A stretch of 64,000 nucleotides of DNA from Streptomyces sp. H27-H5 (GCF_026627505.1 NZ_JAPNLK010000021.1:43027-107026), one strand, 5' to 3'. Shown: positions 8,901 to 17,215, counted from the stretch's first letter. Notes: a model not told the origin generated them from the letters alone. Made by a program: numbers and translations.

Positions 8901-10068
8901 GCGCGCTGGGTACGGTGCGCCGTGTGTCGTCCAGGCCGTCCCCGATCCGGACCAGGCGGCGGAACATGACCTCGGCGGCCTGCCGGCCGAGCGGATCCAG
9001 CCTGCGGTAGGCGTCTTCGGCGCTGTTGGACACGGCACGGTGCATGCCTCCGGTGGCCTGGTACCCCGCGACGGTCATCAGGGAGCCGTCCCGCCGCTGC
9101 CAGGTCAGTCGCAGCGCGTGGGCCAGGTGCGGCAGCAGTCCGGCGTCGTACACCTCCTTGGTGTCGGTCGTGCCGCCGAGGTCCTTCAGCAGCAGTTCGA
9201 CGAGACCCTCCTCCAGCCGCAGGCCGGTCTCGCGCGCCGGGAAGATCACGGCCTCGCGCAACTGTGCCCGGTCCATCGGACCGACGAGGACCTGCCGGTG
9301 CTCCAGAGCATCGTGCAGCGGCTGGTATCCGGCGCACTGCTCGTAGAAGTCCGCCCGCAGGCCGTAGACGACCAGCGCGGGACCGCCCGCTCGGGCCAGC
9401 ACGTCGAGCGCGGTGACGAACCGGTACCGTTCCCGCTCGTCGCCGACCAGGGTGAACAACTCCTCGGCCTGGTCGACGACCACGACCAGCCTGCCGCTCT
9501 CGCGCTCGGCGAGCGCGGTCCGCAAACGAGCGACCGACACCTCCGGTTCGGCGTCGAGTCGACGCTCCACCTCCTCCGGATCGTCGCCCGTCAGCGCGGC
9601 CAGGTGCGTGGCCAACGCGGCCATCGGCCGGGCGGTCGGGGTGAACACCAGACAGGGCCAACGCCGCGACCCCGGTAACGCACCCGCGGCGAGATCGGGC
9701 ACGAGGCCGGCACGCAGCAGCGAGGACTTGCCCGCACCGGACGGGGCCACGACGGCCAGCGCGCCGCCCTCGCGCAGACACTCGTCCAAGCGGGCGGTGA
9801 GCCGGGCGCGCAGCGCGTCCCGGCCGAAGTACCACCGTGCCTGCTCGACCCCGAAGGCGCTCATGCCGGGGTAGGGGCACTCGTCCCCGGCGTCCGAACC
9901 CGGCCGGACCCGGTCCACCCGGTGGCTGCCGTCCCAGAAGTGCAGGTGCATGTCCCGGTTGGATACGTACTGGTCGGCCGCCGCCACGTAGATGGTGCCG
10001 GAGCCGGAGGCATAGGCCTCCACACGGATCTCGGGCCCGGCCTCCCCGCCCGCCGCGGATCCGGTCAC
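5905..10068 (-). CDS. nSTAND1 NTPase with transmembrane helix and two WD40 propellers
   Basis: A 1387-residue multidomain protein. After a short N-terminal segment comes CPYPGMSAFGVEQARWYFGR, the usual entry to nSTAND1, with Walker A APSGAGKSS near residues 108-116 and Walker B LVVVVDQAEELFTL. A winged-helix and linker region leads to one hydrophobic helix (GSLAALVVLALLAVAGTVTA, around residue 515). The rest is WD40 repeats built on FSPDGRTLAVV...LWDxxDPxRPRRL; I count about fourteen, enough for two seven-blade propellers. STAND NTPases act as switch-like sensors that oligomerise on a signal. The gene starts with GTG overlapping the upstream small gene by GTGA, so the two are translationally coupled. 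No effector domain was seen in this protein. Confidence 0.88.
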   Translation of the reverse strand: MTGSAAGGEAGPEIRVEAYASGSGTIYVAAADQYVSNRDMHLHFWDGSHRVDRVRPGSDAGDECPYPGMSAFGVEQARWYFGRDALRARLTARLDECLREGGALAVVAPSGAGKSSLLRAGLVPDLAAGALPGSRRWPCLVFTPTARPMAALATHLAALTGDDPEEVERRLDAEPEVSVARLRTALAERESGRLVVVVDQAEELFTLVGDERERYRFVTALDVLARAGGPALVVYGLRADFYEQCAGYQPLHDALEHRQVLVGPMDRAQLREAVIFPARETGLRLEEGLVELLLKDLGGTTDTKEVYDAGLLPHLAHALRLTWQRRDGSLMTVAGYQATGGMHRAVSNSAEDAYRRLDPLGRQAAEVMFRRLVRIGDGLDDTRRTVPSAQLTEGLDPDAAQAVLSGFTSGRLLTLRRETVAISHEALLRAWPRLRDWVNVHRADNLLRQQIEEDAAGWAAAERDRSHLYRGSRLKAARDWAAGHGRGSLSPTAMTFLDASLRQARRASVLFRGSLAALVVLALLAVAGTVTAQMQSRRADESDTTAKKQSILAVGRGLRAQAESLRDSDPRTSLRLSLAAQQVDPTPDGRQGLLSTLQRTRFDGASPDGALGPVDDVAAFFQGGTLLAVAGDRAPSVDLWDTADPVRPRRLATLTGLPDEVAHVSLSVDGRTLAVVTGGIVGASPVHELSLWDTTDLRRPRRLPFRTGLEEVQDAAFSPDGRTLAVVAGGADGTLTLWDIGDPALPRRLSAPTPATDADTVRFSADGHTLVTASGLGTKDASLGPESITHFSGWQLWNVADPQRPRAVSRTRGHTAGTLAVSPNAPVLAVASGHKLALWRFTNPAAPERLAVLEHPTDVRAAAFSPDGRAVVTASEGGRTQLWDVADPVRPSGPAALPGPAKPAGFTFSSDGRHVLVVDESRSVWRWRVAPRRAPSLAAGLDTGEAGLAEAAFSPDGSRLMVGGFAGGVHQWDVRDPAHPRELPPLVNGSAHPVETLAFDREGTTLAVGTIADTISARGELVLWDLTDPDRPRQRAVLATPTGVTSLAFSPRTALLVASGRELPVGKTWVGLWDTGTPVPGRRYLQESLNELINDTDEPAPVIGHHILGTTPTVFSPDGRLLALPSSLWDVSNPSAPARVHHAKPPADARTSTRHSLLGMDHAAFSPDGRRLVTDDSAGGQVLQWPVGQDVGHAPIASMPVKEAHRVVFHPAGRLVATAEKSGSVGIWDVSDPARPSLAATVEETAEDIRFSPDGRTLAVVSGQGGHVRLWHLGDLPATVTDLTGLACRIVGTGLSEKDWTTRYASGVPYSEHLREVTAEGAALWREDPRRCHGAHRLAGGEIKRSARIQMNPSNIRPGVSSSAGRLINTTSRTVETEPVRWAYHSR

Positions 10069-10484
10069 GGTCCGGTGATGTGCATGTCGCCGCCGGACAT
10101 GTAGATCCTGGCGTGCTCCGAGGCCCTGCCCTGCATCTCCACCCGATTGCCGCGGTCGGCCGAGGGCGCCACCGGGGGCAGCTCGGCGAGGAGGGCGCGG
10201 AGTTCATGCTCCAGCGCCGGATCGGCGGCCAGGAGTCGACGCAGCCGGGCCCGCCACTCCACCGTCAGCTCCTCCTCGGCGCCGCCGTCACCGGCTTGGC
10301 GGGCCGCCAACAACTCGGTCCGGGTCGCGAGCAGTTCACCCTCGATCGCCTCGGCCTGTTCCGGGCGGGCCCGCTGCCACAGCGCGGTGACCGCCACCTT
10401 GGTCTGCTCCCAGGCGTCCGTGGCCAGCAGCCCGACCACCGTGGTCGCGGCCGAAGACGCCAGGACCACCAGTTCCGAATCCAC
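10065..10484 (-). CDS. Small partner protein of the nSTAND NTPase
   Basis: This 139-residue protein begins at GTG 10484, chosen because GAAGGGGGG lies just upstream. It has an N-terminal hydrophobic stretch (VVLASSAATTVVGLLA), then a charged helical region rich in Glu and Arg that may be coiled coil (residues 38-103), and it ends in RIYMSGGDMHITGP. That tail resembles TIYVAAADQYV and RDMHLHF near the start of the coupled NTPase. The two genes overlap by four bases. No known family was identified; a membrane-associated adaptor for the NTPase is an inference. Confidence 0.75.
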   Translation of the reverse strand: MDSELVVLASSAATTVVGLLATDAWEQTKVAVTALWQRARPEQAEAIEGELLATRTELLAARQAGDGGAEEELTVEWRARLRRLLAADPALEHELRALLAELPPVAPSADRGNRVEMQGRASEHARIYMSGGDMHITGP

Positions 10485-10824
10485 GCCCGACCCCCCTTCT
10501 TCGATCCGGTGTTCATTGTGCATCCAAGGTGACCTTCCCACTCCAACAACCCCTCCTCCAGGATGCTTTGGCTGGTCAGCGGCCCGTCGTACGCCTTCCC
10601 GCGCGGGCCGGGTCCCCGGACCGGTGCGGTGTACGGGGCATCGGACGCGACGGTCTCGCGCCGGGCCCGCGAGGCCGGGGTGGCGGGCGTGCGGCGGGAG
10701 ACCGCGTACGACGATGGCGTCGCGCACGGGCGCTGTACGAGGCGGAGGATGCGAACGCGAGGTGGTCCACGTCCACTTCCACGGCCCGGACGCCGGAGCT
10801 CCGCTAATTCCCTCCCTGCGGGGT
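10485..10824. other. Divergent intergenic region between nSTAND and sigma factor genes
   Basis: Open frames run through here on both strands, but none has a good ribosome site or a recognised family. It should carry the leftward promoter for the nSTAND pair and, at its right edge, the ECF promoter described separately. Confidence 0.5.
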
Positions 10825-10851
10825 GAAACATTTACCCACCCCCGCCGCGTC
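10825..10851 (+). promoter_or_regulatory. ECF-type promoter (GAAACA, 17-base spacer, CGTC)
   Basis: GAAACA at 10825-10830 and CGTC at 10848-10851 are 17 bases apart, the usual arrangement of ECF sigma promoters. It lies 33 bases upstream of the sigma gene start, so the sigma factor probably activates its own transcription. Confidence 0.65.
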
Positions 10852-10883
10852 AATGGGGTGAGTCGGATGCGAGGGGGACGGGG

Positions 10884-11408
10884 ATGCGGCAAGCACGCAG
10901 GGAGGGGTTCCGCGAGTTCGCGGAGGGCCGGGCGGGAAGTCTTTACCGGTCGGCCTGTCTGCTGGCGAGTGGGGACACCCATCTCGCCGAGGACCTCGTG
11001 CAGGAGACCCTGGGTCGGATGTACCTGATCTGGGGGAGGACCTCGGGCATCGACAATCCGGCGGCGTACGCGCAAACGGTGCTGGTACGGGAGTTCCTCA
11101 AGCACAAGCGTCGCCGCTCCGCGGGGGAACGGCCCTTCGCGGTCCCGGCCGAGTCGGGCGGGACGACGGCGATGCCGGTCGCGGGGGCCGATCCGGTCCT
11201 GCGGCTGACCCTGTTGGAGGCGCTCGGCCACCTGGCCCCCAAGGACCGGGCGGTGCTCGTGCTGCGGTACTGGGAGGACCGCAGCGTCGAGGAGACCGCC
11301 GAGGCCATGAACGTCACCTCGGCCGCGGTGCGCACGCGCAGTTCCCGGGCGCTCGCCCGCCTCCGCGCCGAACTGGGCGGCAGCCTCAGTGTGTTCGTGG
11401 CCACTTGA
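10884..11408 (+). CDS. SigE-family ECF RNA polymerase sigma factor
   Basis: A 174-residue ECF sigma factor. Region 2 is EFAEGRAGSLYRSACLLASG followed by AEDLVQETLGRMYLIW; region 4 is LGHLAPKDRAVLVLRYWEDR followed by SVEETAEAMNVTSAAVRTRS, the helix-turn-helix that reads the -35 box. It starts with ATG 10884 behind a GGGGGA ribosome site. A matching ECF promoter sits just upstream, which suggests autoregulation. The membrane protein gene 107 bases downstream may encode its regulator. Confidence 0.92.
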   Translation: MRQARREGFREFAEGRAGSLYRSACLLASGDTHLAEDLVQETLGRMYLIWGRTSGIDNPAAYAQTVLVREFLKHKRRRSAGERPFAVPAESGGTTAMPVAGADPVLRLTLLEALGHLAPKDRAVLVLRYWEDRSVEETAEAMNVTSAAVRTRSSRALARLRAELGGSLSVFVAT

Positions 11409-11515
11409 GCCCGGTGGCCCATCCTGCCCGCCGCCCCATGCCTCGCTCCCGTCATGTCCGTCGCCGGGTCACACGCCGGCGCGTTTCCCCACCACCACCC
11501 GGAAGGTGACTCGGC

Positions 11516-12973
11516 ATGCCCTTTGAAGATGAACTCGGTGCGGCCCTGCGGCGCGCAGGAGACGGATTCGTCCCCGACCGCCCGGACCTGGTGGCCTCCG
11601 GCGAACGGCGCGGACGCCGGCTGGTGGCCCGCCGTCGGGCTGCAGTCGTCGGCGGTTCGGCGCTGGCCTTGGCCGTCGTCGGCTCCGCCGGCGTCTACGG
11701 AGGCGGTCTCCTCGGCACCGGCAAGGACGGCATGGCGAACGTCGCCGCCCCCGTCCCCACCACCCCGCCGGCCGCCACCCCCGCCCCGCAGCCCGCGCAG
11801 CCGGCTGGTGGGGTGACTGCGGCCCGACTGATCGAGATCTACCGGCAGTTGCTGTCGGGCGGCCGGGTGAGCGACACCACGGCCCGCTTGCCGGGCGGCG
11901 CCGACCAGTCGCCGAACGCGATGGTGGCCGGCGTGTACGACGACGGCAAGGGCCGTGCGGCGATCTCCGTGGGCCTCGCCCGCACCGACCCGCACGGTCA
12001 GGCGGCCGAGGACATGCTGGAGTGCCCCGATCCCGAGCTCATTCCCTATGACTCCTGCGCTGTCGAGACACTGCCGGACGGCGGCAGGCTGAACCTCTTC
12101 CAAGGCTACGAGTACCCGGACAAGCGCGAGCCCACCAAGCTGTGGCGGGCCGTCCTGGTCACCCGTGAGGGCTATCAGGTCGACGTGTCGGAGTGGAACG
12201 CTCCCGCCGAGAAGGGGCAGCCTGTCAGTCGGCCCAACCCGCCTTTGAACAAGTCCCAGTTGAAGTCCTTCACCACCTCGTCCCTGTGGCGCCAGATCCT
12301 GAGCCGGCTGCCCGCGCCCCAGCAGGCGCCGGAGGGGACGGACGCGTCGGACGGGAACACGGGCCACGGGTCGAGCCCCGGCGCCTCCGCGGGCACCGGT
12401 ACCGGTACCGGCGACACCACCGGCACGACCACCGACAAGGGCAAGGGCACGGGCAAGGGCACGGGCAAGGGCGGCGCCACCCCGGGCGACCCGCGGCCGT
12501 CCGGCGGAACGGGCCAGACGCCCGACCAGGGAGGAACGGATCAGGGTGACTCGGGTCAAGGCGACGCGGGCCACGGCGGCACGGTAGGGGTGCTGGAGTC
12601 CGGGATCAAGATCCTGCGCAGGTCCGGACAGCCCGGCTACGGCGCCCTCGTGCTCGACGACGGCAAGGGTGCCTCGCTGGTCCAAGTCAACGTCCAGGAG
12701 GGCATGGGCGAGGCCCTCAAGGACCGCATGGAGGGCGCGGGCGTCATCGTCCTGCCCGACGGCACCCGGGTGCTGGCCGAGCAGAAGTCGGGCGAGAAGG
12801 GCGGCTCGGGCGTGGTCTGGTGGAGCGTCGACACACTGCGCCCGGACGGGCGCCGGGTCGTCGTGTCGGCCTTCAACACCGGCGACCAGTCGAAGGCGGC
12901 CACCAGGGCCAAGCCCATCCTGACGATGGAGCAGATCAAGGCCATCGCCCTCGACCCGAAGTGGTTCGGATGA
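11516..12973 (+). CDS. Membrane-anchored extracytoplasmic protein, possible anti-sigma partner
   Basis: A 485-residue protein. Residues 1-37 are cytoplasmic and basic, one transmembrane helix follows (AAVVGGSALALAVVGSAGVY, about 37-60), and the rest is predicted outside the cell. A Pro/Ala linker, a folded segment with two Cys (ECPDPELIPYDSCAVE), a low-complexity Gly/Thr/Lys region (GTGTGTGDTTGT, KGKGTGKGTGKG), and a second folded segment resembling the first (LVQVNVQEGMGEALKD onward) follow. Position directly behind an ECF sigma gene is typical for an anti-sigma or sensor protein, but no zinc-binding anti-sigma motif is visible, so that role is only inferred. Confidence 0.65.
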   Translation: MPFEDELGAALRRAGDGFVPDRPDLVASGERRGRRLVARRRAAVVGGSALALAVVGSAGVYGGGLLGTGKDGMANVAAPVPTTPPAATPAPQPAQPAGGVTAARLIEIYRQLLSGGRVSDTTARLPGGADQSPNAMVAGVYDDGKGRAAISVGLARTDPHGQAAEDMLECPDPELIPYDSCAVETLPDGGRLNLFQGYEYPDKREPTKLWRAVLVTREGYQVDVSEWNAPAEKGQPVSRPNPPLNKSQLKSFTTSSLWRQILSRLPAPQQAPEGTDASDGNTGHGSSPGASAGTGTGTGDTTGTTTDKGKGTGKGTGKGGATPGDPRPSGGTGQTPDQGGTDQGDSGQGDAGHGGTVGVLESGIKILRRSGQPGYGALVLDDGKGASLVQVNVQEGMGEALKDRMEGAGVIVLPDGTRVLAEQKSGEKGGSGVVWWSVDTLRPDGRRVVVSAFNTGDQSKAATRAKPILTMEQIKAIALDPKWFG

Positions 12974-13037
12974 TCCCTCGCGCGGGGTCCCGCCAGGCAT
13001 CCGCCCGCGTGCGGCTGCACACGTGGCACCGACGTAG

Positions 13038-13063
13038 CCCTTCACGACCGCGGTCGTGAAGGG
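13038..13063. terminator. Perfect palindrome, probable terminator
   Basis: CCCTTCACGACCG is followed directly by its exact reverse complement, making a 26-base perfect palindrome 64 bases past the stop of the sigma-linked membrane protein. A transcription terminator is most likely; an operator for a dimeric repressor is the alternative. Confidence 0.6.
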
Positions 13064-13303
13064 GGAGCGGCCCGGGGTCGGCCAAAGCGACTCCGGCGGC
13101 CGCCCGGTCGGCGGCGGCGTGACCGCCCTACGAGTACGGGCTTCGACACTGCCGTCGCGCGCGGGAGGCCGGGCCGTGTGGTGTACCGACAGTGTGCGTC
13201 CGGGTGCCGCTGCACGGCCGGCGGCCGTTCGCCGTGCCGTCACCTGGAACCCGCATTCTCGCCGGACAGACCGATCCACCTCGCTCCCGGGGATGTCCAC
13301 TTC

Positions 13304-14236
13304 ATGACCGCACCGCTTGCGCAGCCCGAAGAACTCCCGAACCTGCCCGCGCCCACGCGTTTGGACGAGGTGAAGGGATGGTTCTGGCCGGCCGACCAGA
13401 TCCTCTTCGACTGGTTCCTGAGCCGCCAGAACGCCGACCCGTCGGGTGGCGGGGACCTCCTGGAACTCGGCGCCTATCTGGGCAAGAGCGCCATCTTCCT
13501 CGGCGGATACCTCAAGGAGGGGGAGGAGTTCACGGTCTGCGACCTCTTCGATTCCCCGGCCGAGGACGACAGCAACGACGACGAGATGCGACGCTCGTAC
13601 GCGACCCTGACGCGCCAGGCGTTCGAAGCCAACTACCGCTCGTTCCATGACGAGTTGCCGACGGTGGTGCAGGCGGTGACGGCGGTCCTGCCCGACCGCG
13701 TCCGGCCCGCCTCCTGCCGCTTCGTTCACGTGGACGCCTCGCACCTGTACGCGCACGTGCACGCGGACGTGGAGACCTCGCGACTGCTGGCCGCCCCAGG
13801 AGCGGTCGTCGTCTTCGACGACTTCAGGGCGGAGCACTGCCCGGGCGTCGCGGCAGCCGTCTGGGGAGCCGTGGACGCGCGGCGCTTGCACGTCCTGTGC
13901 ATCACCCAGCACAAGATGTACGCGACGTGGGACGACCCCGAACCGCTGCGCACGGAACTGGCCGTGTTCCTGGCCGGCCGCGAGGATCTGTGGCACGGGG
14001 TGGAGGAGGTGGCCGGCGCACCCCTGATCCGGATCACCGGCCGGAAGGCGGTCCCCCCGCCGCACCCCCGCTCCCGCCACGAGACGGCCGCCCCCGACCC
14101 GGCCCCGGAGCCGGTTGCTGTCCCCGCGGCAGTACCGTCGCGGCGCACCCCTCGCCGGCGGAGCCCGCTGGCCCGCCGCCTGGCCAGGGACCTCCTTCCC
14201 CCGGTCCTGACCCGCACGGTGCGCCGCTGGCTGTAG
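13304..14236 (+). CDS. Class I SAM-dependent methyltransferase (Methyltransf_24 type)
   Basis: A 310-residue protein. LLELGAYLGKSAIFLGGYL near residues 52-70 is the SAM-binding motif I, FTVCDLFDSP is motif II, and FVHVDASHLYAHVHADVE and VVVFDDFRAEHCPGV form the later acidic and metal-type motifs of Methyltransf_24 enzymes. Acceptor unknown. After about residue 245 comes a disordered Pro/Arg-rich tail not usual for the family. ATG 13304 is chosen because the fold begins right after it and a GGGGA site lies upstream. Confidence 0.85.
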   Translation: MTAPLAQPEELPNLPAPTRLDEVKGWFWPADQILFDWFLSRQNADPSGGGDLLELGAYLGKSAIFLGGYLKEGEEFTVCDLFDSPAEDDSNDDEMRRSYATLTRQAFEANYRSFHDELPTVVQAVTAVLPDRVRPASCRFVHVDASHLYAHVHADVETSRLLAAPGAVVVFDDFRAEHCPGVAAAVWGAVDARRLHVLCITQHKMYATWDDPEPLRTELAVFLAGREDLWHGVEEVAGAPLIRITGRKAVPPPHPRSRHETAAPDPAPEPVAVPAAVPSRRTPRRRSPLARRLARDLLPPVLTRTVRRWL

Positions 14237-14690
14237 TAACGGCGCCGCTGCCGCCGCCGGCGACCGAGCCTCCCGAGGACGGCGGAAGAGGCCGGTGGCG
14301 TCCTCAGCGCCCGTGAGCGGGGGCTCGCTCGGCGAATCGTGAAGACGGCATGCCAGTCTCGCCGAGGCTCCATCCGAAACCGGCCGCCCCGGAGGCGAGG
14401 AGTGGGCGCTGGGTCTGACCGCGATGCGGCTCCCGTGCCGGGGCGCTGGACAGGCAAAAGGCACGCTCATCAGGCGGCGTGTCCGGCCTGAGGTGCTGAG
14501 ACCGGAATCCACGTCCCGAATCCCGTCGGCTGTCACCCGTCTCGTATGGCCAGGCTGAGGCGCTCGCTCGCCCCATGCCCGTCCAACATCGCGATTCCAA
14601 AAGAGCCGTGGCCCCTCACGAGCCACCGGCCGGACACGTCATTTCTCAGACAGTTTTGTGCTCGGTATCGCGATCAGCGCGAGATCGGTC
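14237..14690. other. Gene-free stretch
   Basis: No open frame here has both a ribosome site and coding bias. Base composition is lower in GC than the surroundings toward the right end. Nothing further was recognised. Confidence 0.5.
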
Positions 14691-14891
14691 TCAGTTGGTG
14701 TGTCGCCTGACCCAGGAGATGAAATCGCTTTCCGAGGAGAACGTGTGGTTGCGTTCCCTCGTGATTCCGTTGTTGTCATCGACGGTGGCATTTTTCAAGC
14801 TACCGTCCGTTTGAAGCTGCCCCGTGGCTTTCCAGTGACTGCTCGGGTCGATCCACATCTTCGTCGTCACTATCGCCTCCGCCGTGCGCAC
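14691..14891 (-). CDS. Small hypothetical protein (66 residues)
   Basis: This frame has high third-position GC although the overall segment is GC-poor for the window. It starts with GTG preceded by AGGA at about six bases. The product begins with an Ile/Thr-rich strand (AEAIVTTKMWIDPSSHW) and ends SSESDFISWVRRHTN; it has no membrane segment or signal peptide. I do not recognise a family. It sits alone in about a kilobase otherwise without genes. Confidence 0.5.
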   Translation of the reverse strand: MRTAEAIVTTKMWIDPSSHWKATGQLQTDGSLKNATVDDNNGITRERNHTFSSESDFISWVRRHTN

Positions 14892-15240
14892 ATGAGTCCT
14901 GCGAACTTCCGTGAAGGCTAACCGGCGCGAATGCAGGTTGTCTCAGAATCGGGCCAATCGACTGCGCATCCACACCTCGGCCAGGTCGCCAAGACGAACT
15001 CCCTGACCACGTGCCCCACGCCTACCTCAGCCGGCCCGTCACTACCCCCTGCGCAGGTCACACTGGCGCCGCAGACGACGACACCGAGCCCGCACCGGGC
15101 AGCCCCGTCCCGCGAGCCGAGGATCCGTTTGAGGACTCCGTTGTTGCTGGTCCAGTGCCCCGGATCCTCTCTTTTCGTCCCCTTGACGATATCTGCCCGC
15201 CTCGTTATCGTCGTCCTGACGAAATGAAGGGGGTTCAGTC
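14892..15240. other. Gene-free stretch upstream of SPFH gene
   Basis: No convincing gene. The right end carries GAAGGGGG, the ribosome site for the SPFH gene, and presumably its promoter. Confidence 0.5.
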
Positions 15241-16254
15241 ATGGCCGACATCACCCGGCGCTTCGGCTGGCGTCACCTGCGCTCCGCGCCCACCACCCAC
15301 ATCCGCCACCACAAGCGCGGCCGGCTCGTCCACGACGGACGGGGGCTCAGTTTCTGGTACCGGTCGCTGTCGGCGGCGCTTTCCGAAGTGCCGGTCGACG
15401 ACCGGGAGCTGGCCATGGCGTTCCACGCCCGTACCTCCGACTTCCAGGACGTCGCGGTGCAGGCCACCGTCACTTACCGGATCAGCGACCCGGCCGAGGC
15501 CGCGGAACGACTGGACTTCTCCGTCGACCCGGACACCGGGAGTTGGCGCGGCGCACCCTTGGAGCAGATCGCCACTCTTCTCACCGAGACCGCGCAGCAG
15601 CACAAGCTGGACGTACTCGCCCGCACCCCGCTGGCCGTCGCCCTGGTGGGCGGTGTCGCCTCCGTGCGGGAACGGGTCGCCGCCGGTCTCGCCGACGAGC
15701 CCAGGCTCCCGGCCACCGGCATCGAGGTGGTGGCCGTGCGGGTCGTGGCGATCCGCCCCGAGGCCGATGTGGAGCGCGCCCTGCGCACCCCGGCCCGCGA
15801 GCAGATCCAGCAGGAGGCGGACCGGGCCACCTATGAACGGCGGGCCGTCGCCGTCGAGCGTGAACGCGCCATCGCCGAGAACGAGTTGGCCAGTCAGATC
15901 GAACTGGCACGACGCGAGGAGCAGTTGATCGACCAACGCGGCACCAACGCCCGTCGCGAGGCCGAGGAGAAGGCGGCGGCCGACAGCGTACAAACCGAGA
16001 CCGAGGCGGCCCGCAAGGTCGCCCTGGCCCGCGCGGACGCCGAGGCTGCCCGCGAGACGGGAGCCGCGCGCGCCGAGGTCCAGGCGGCCTGGCTGCGCGT
16101 GCACGGCGAAGCCGGCACGGGCACGCTGCACGCCCTGGCGGCGACCCGGCTGGCGGAGAACCTGCCGCGGATCGAGAGCATCACGCTCTCTCCCGACGTC
16201 CTCACCGGGCTCCTCACCAGGCTCGGACGTCCGGAAGGCGGCGCGGGAGCGTGA
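15241..16254 (+). CDS. SPFH/Band 7 domain protein
   Basis: A 337-residue protein with the SPFH fold: a strand-rich N-terminal half (RELAMAFHARTSDFQDVAVQ, then ATVTYRISDPAEAAERL) and LAVALVGGVASVRERVAAGL, followed by GIEVVAVRVVAIRPEADVER and a long charged coiled coil from about residue 175 to 290 (RATYERRAVAVERERAIAEN and similar). SPFH proteins scaffold membranes or assemble rings, but this one lacks the usual N-terminal membrane helix, so it is soluble or peripheral. Its stop overlaps the start of the next gene by GTGA, so the two products are probably made together. Confidence 0.88.
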   Translation: MADITRRFGWRHLRSAPTTHIRHHKRGRLVHDGRGLSFWYRSLSAALSEVPVDDRELAMAFHARTSDFQDVAVQATVTYRISDPAEAAERLDFSVDPDTGSWRGAPLEQIATLLTETAQQHKLDVLARTPLAVALVGGVASVRERVAAGLADEPRLPATGIEVVAVRVVAIRPEADVERALRTPAREQIQQEADRATYERRAVAVERERAIAENELASQIELARREEQLIDQRGTNARREAEEKAAADSVQTETEAARKVALARADAEAARETGAARAEVQAAWLRVHGEAGTGTLHALAATRLAENLPRIESITLSPDVLTGLLTRLGRPEGGAGA

Positions 16255-17150
16255 GCCTGGCCCCCCGGGCGGTGCTCGTGCACCGCAGAACCGAGTACGA
16301 GGAGCTGCTCGCCCGGCACGGGACGCACGGGCAGGCCGCGTTCTTCCTCTCCAGCCGGGGCCGTTCGATCGACGAGGTGGTACGCCGCCACGACCGCACG
16401 CGGGAGGCGCTGCGGGAGGTGGCCGCGGCGGTGCCGCTCACCTGGCGCAGCTCCCGGGTGGAGCGGGCGGACCTGGACCGCTTCCTGTTCGCCCCGGAGG
16501 ACGTGGTGGTCGTGGTCGGCCAGGACGGCCTGGTCGCCAACACCGCGAAATATCTGCGGGGACAGCCGGTGGTGGGCATCGACACCGACCCGGGGCGCAA
16601 CCCGGGGGTCCTGGTCCGTCACCGCCACGCCGACGCGGCCGCCCTGTTGCGTGCGGCGATCGGCGCCGGAGGCCGGGCAGAGGAGTTGACCATGGTCGAG
16701 GCCGTCGCGGACGACACCCAGCGCCTTCTCGCGTTGAACGAGATCTACCTGGGCTCGCCCGGTCACCAGACGGCCCGCTACCGCCTGGGCTCCGACGACG
16801 AGACGGGCCCGGGGGAGGCCCAGGCATCCTCCGGGGTGCTGGTGGGCACCGGCACCGGCGCCACCGGCTGGCTGCGCTCCCTGTGGTTGGAGCGCGGCAG
16901 CGCCGCGGGATTGCCCGCACCATGCGACCGGCGGCTCCTGTGGTTCGTGCGCGAGGCCTGGCCCTCCCCGACGACCGGAACCACGAAGGTCGCCGGTGAA
17001 CTGGGGCAGGGGCAGGAACTGCAGCTGACCGTGGAGTCGGACCGGATCGTGGTCTTCGGCGACGGGATGGAGAGCGACGCCCTGGTGCTGACCTGGGGCC
17101 AGAGCGTACGGCTGGGCATCGCCGGAACGTCACTGCGCCTGGTGACGTGA
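16251..17150 (+). CDS. Divergent NAD kinase-like protein coupled to SPFH protein
   Basis: A 299-residue protein with the NAD-kinase/DAGK pattern. The nucleotide motif normally GGDG reads GQDG at residues 90-93 (VVVVVGQDGLVANTAKYL), followed by QPVVGIDTDPGRNPG, where the kinase usually has the NTD-type substrate motif, and SGVLVGTGTGATGWLRSL, which matches the conserved STPTGSTAY-like glycine-rich turn. These suggest a nucleotide-binding fold; whether it phosphorylates NAD is uncertain. Start GTG overlaps the stop of the SPFH gene. Confidence 0.8.
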   Translation: MSLAPRAVLVHRRTEYEELLARHGTHGQAAFFLSSRGRSIDEVVRRHDRTREALREVAAAVPLTWRSSRVERADLDRFLFAPEDVVVVVGQDGLVANTAKYLRGQPVVGIDTDPGRNPGVLVRHRHADAAALLRAAIGAGGRAEELTMVEAVADDTQRLLALNEIYLGSPGHQTARYRLGSDDETGPGEAQASSGVLVGTGTGATGWLRSLWLERGSAAGLPAPCDRRLLWFVREAWPSPTTGTTKVAGELGQGQELQLTVESDRIVVFGDGMESDALVLTWGQSVRLGIAGTSLRLVT

Positions 17151-17215
17151 GCGTCCAGCCCGGCCCGCTGTCGCCACTGCGGACCCACGGGGAGGACGAC
17201 GCGCGAAAGAACGGC

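Noticed and set aside
10943..14626. Very long minus-strand open frame over the sigma factor, membrane protein and methyltransferase genes
   Set aside because: High GC keeps antisense frames open; the three plus-strand genes have clear families or architecture and ribosome sites, this one has none.
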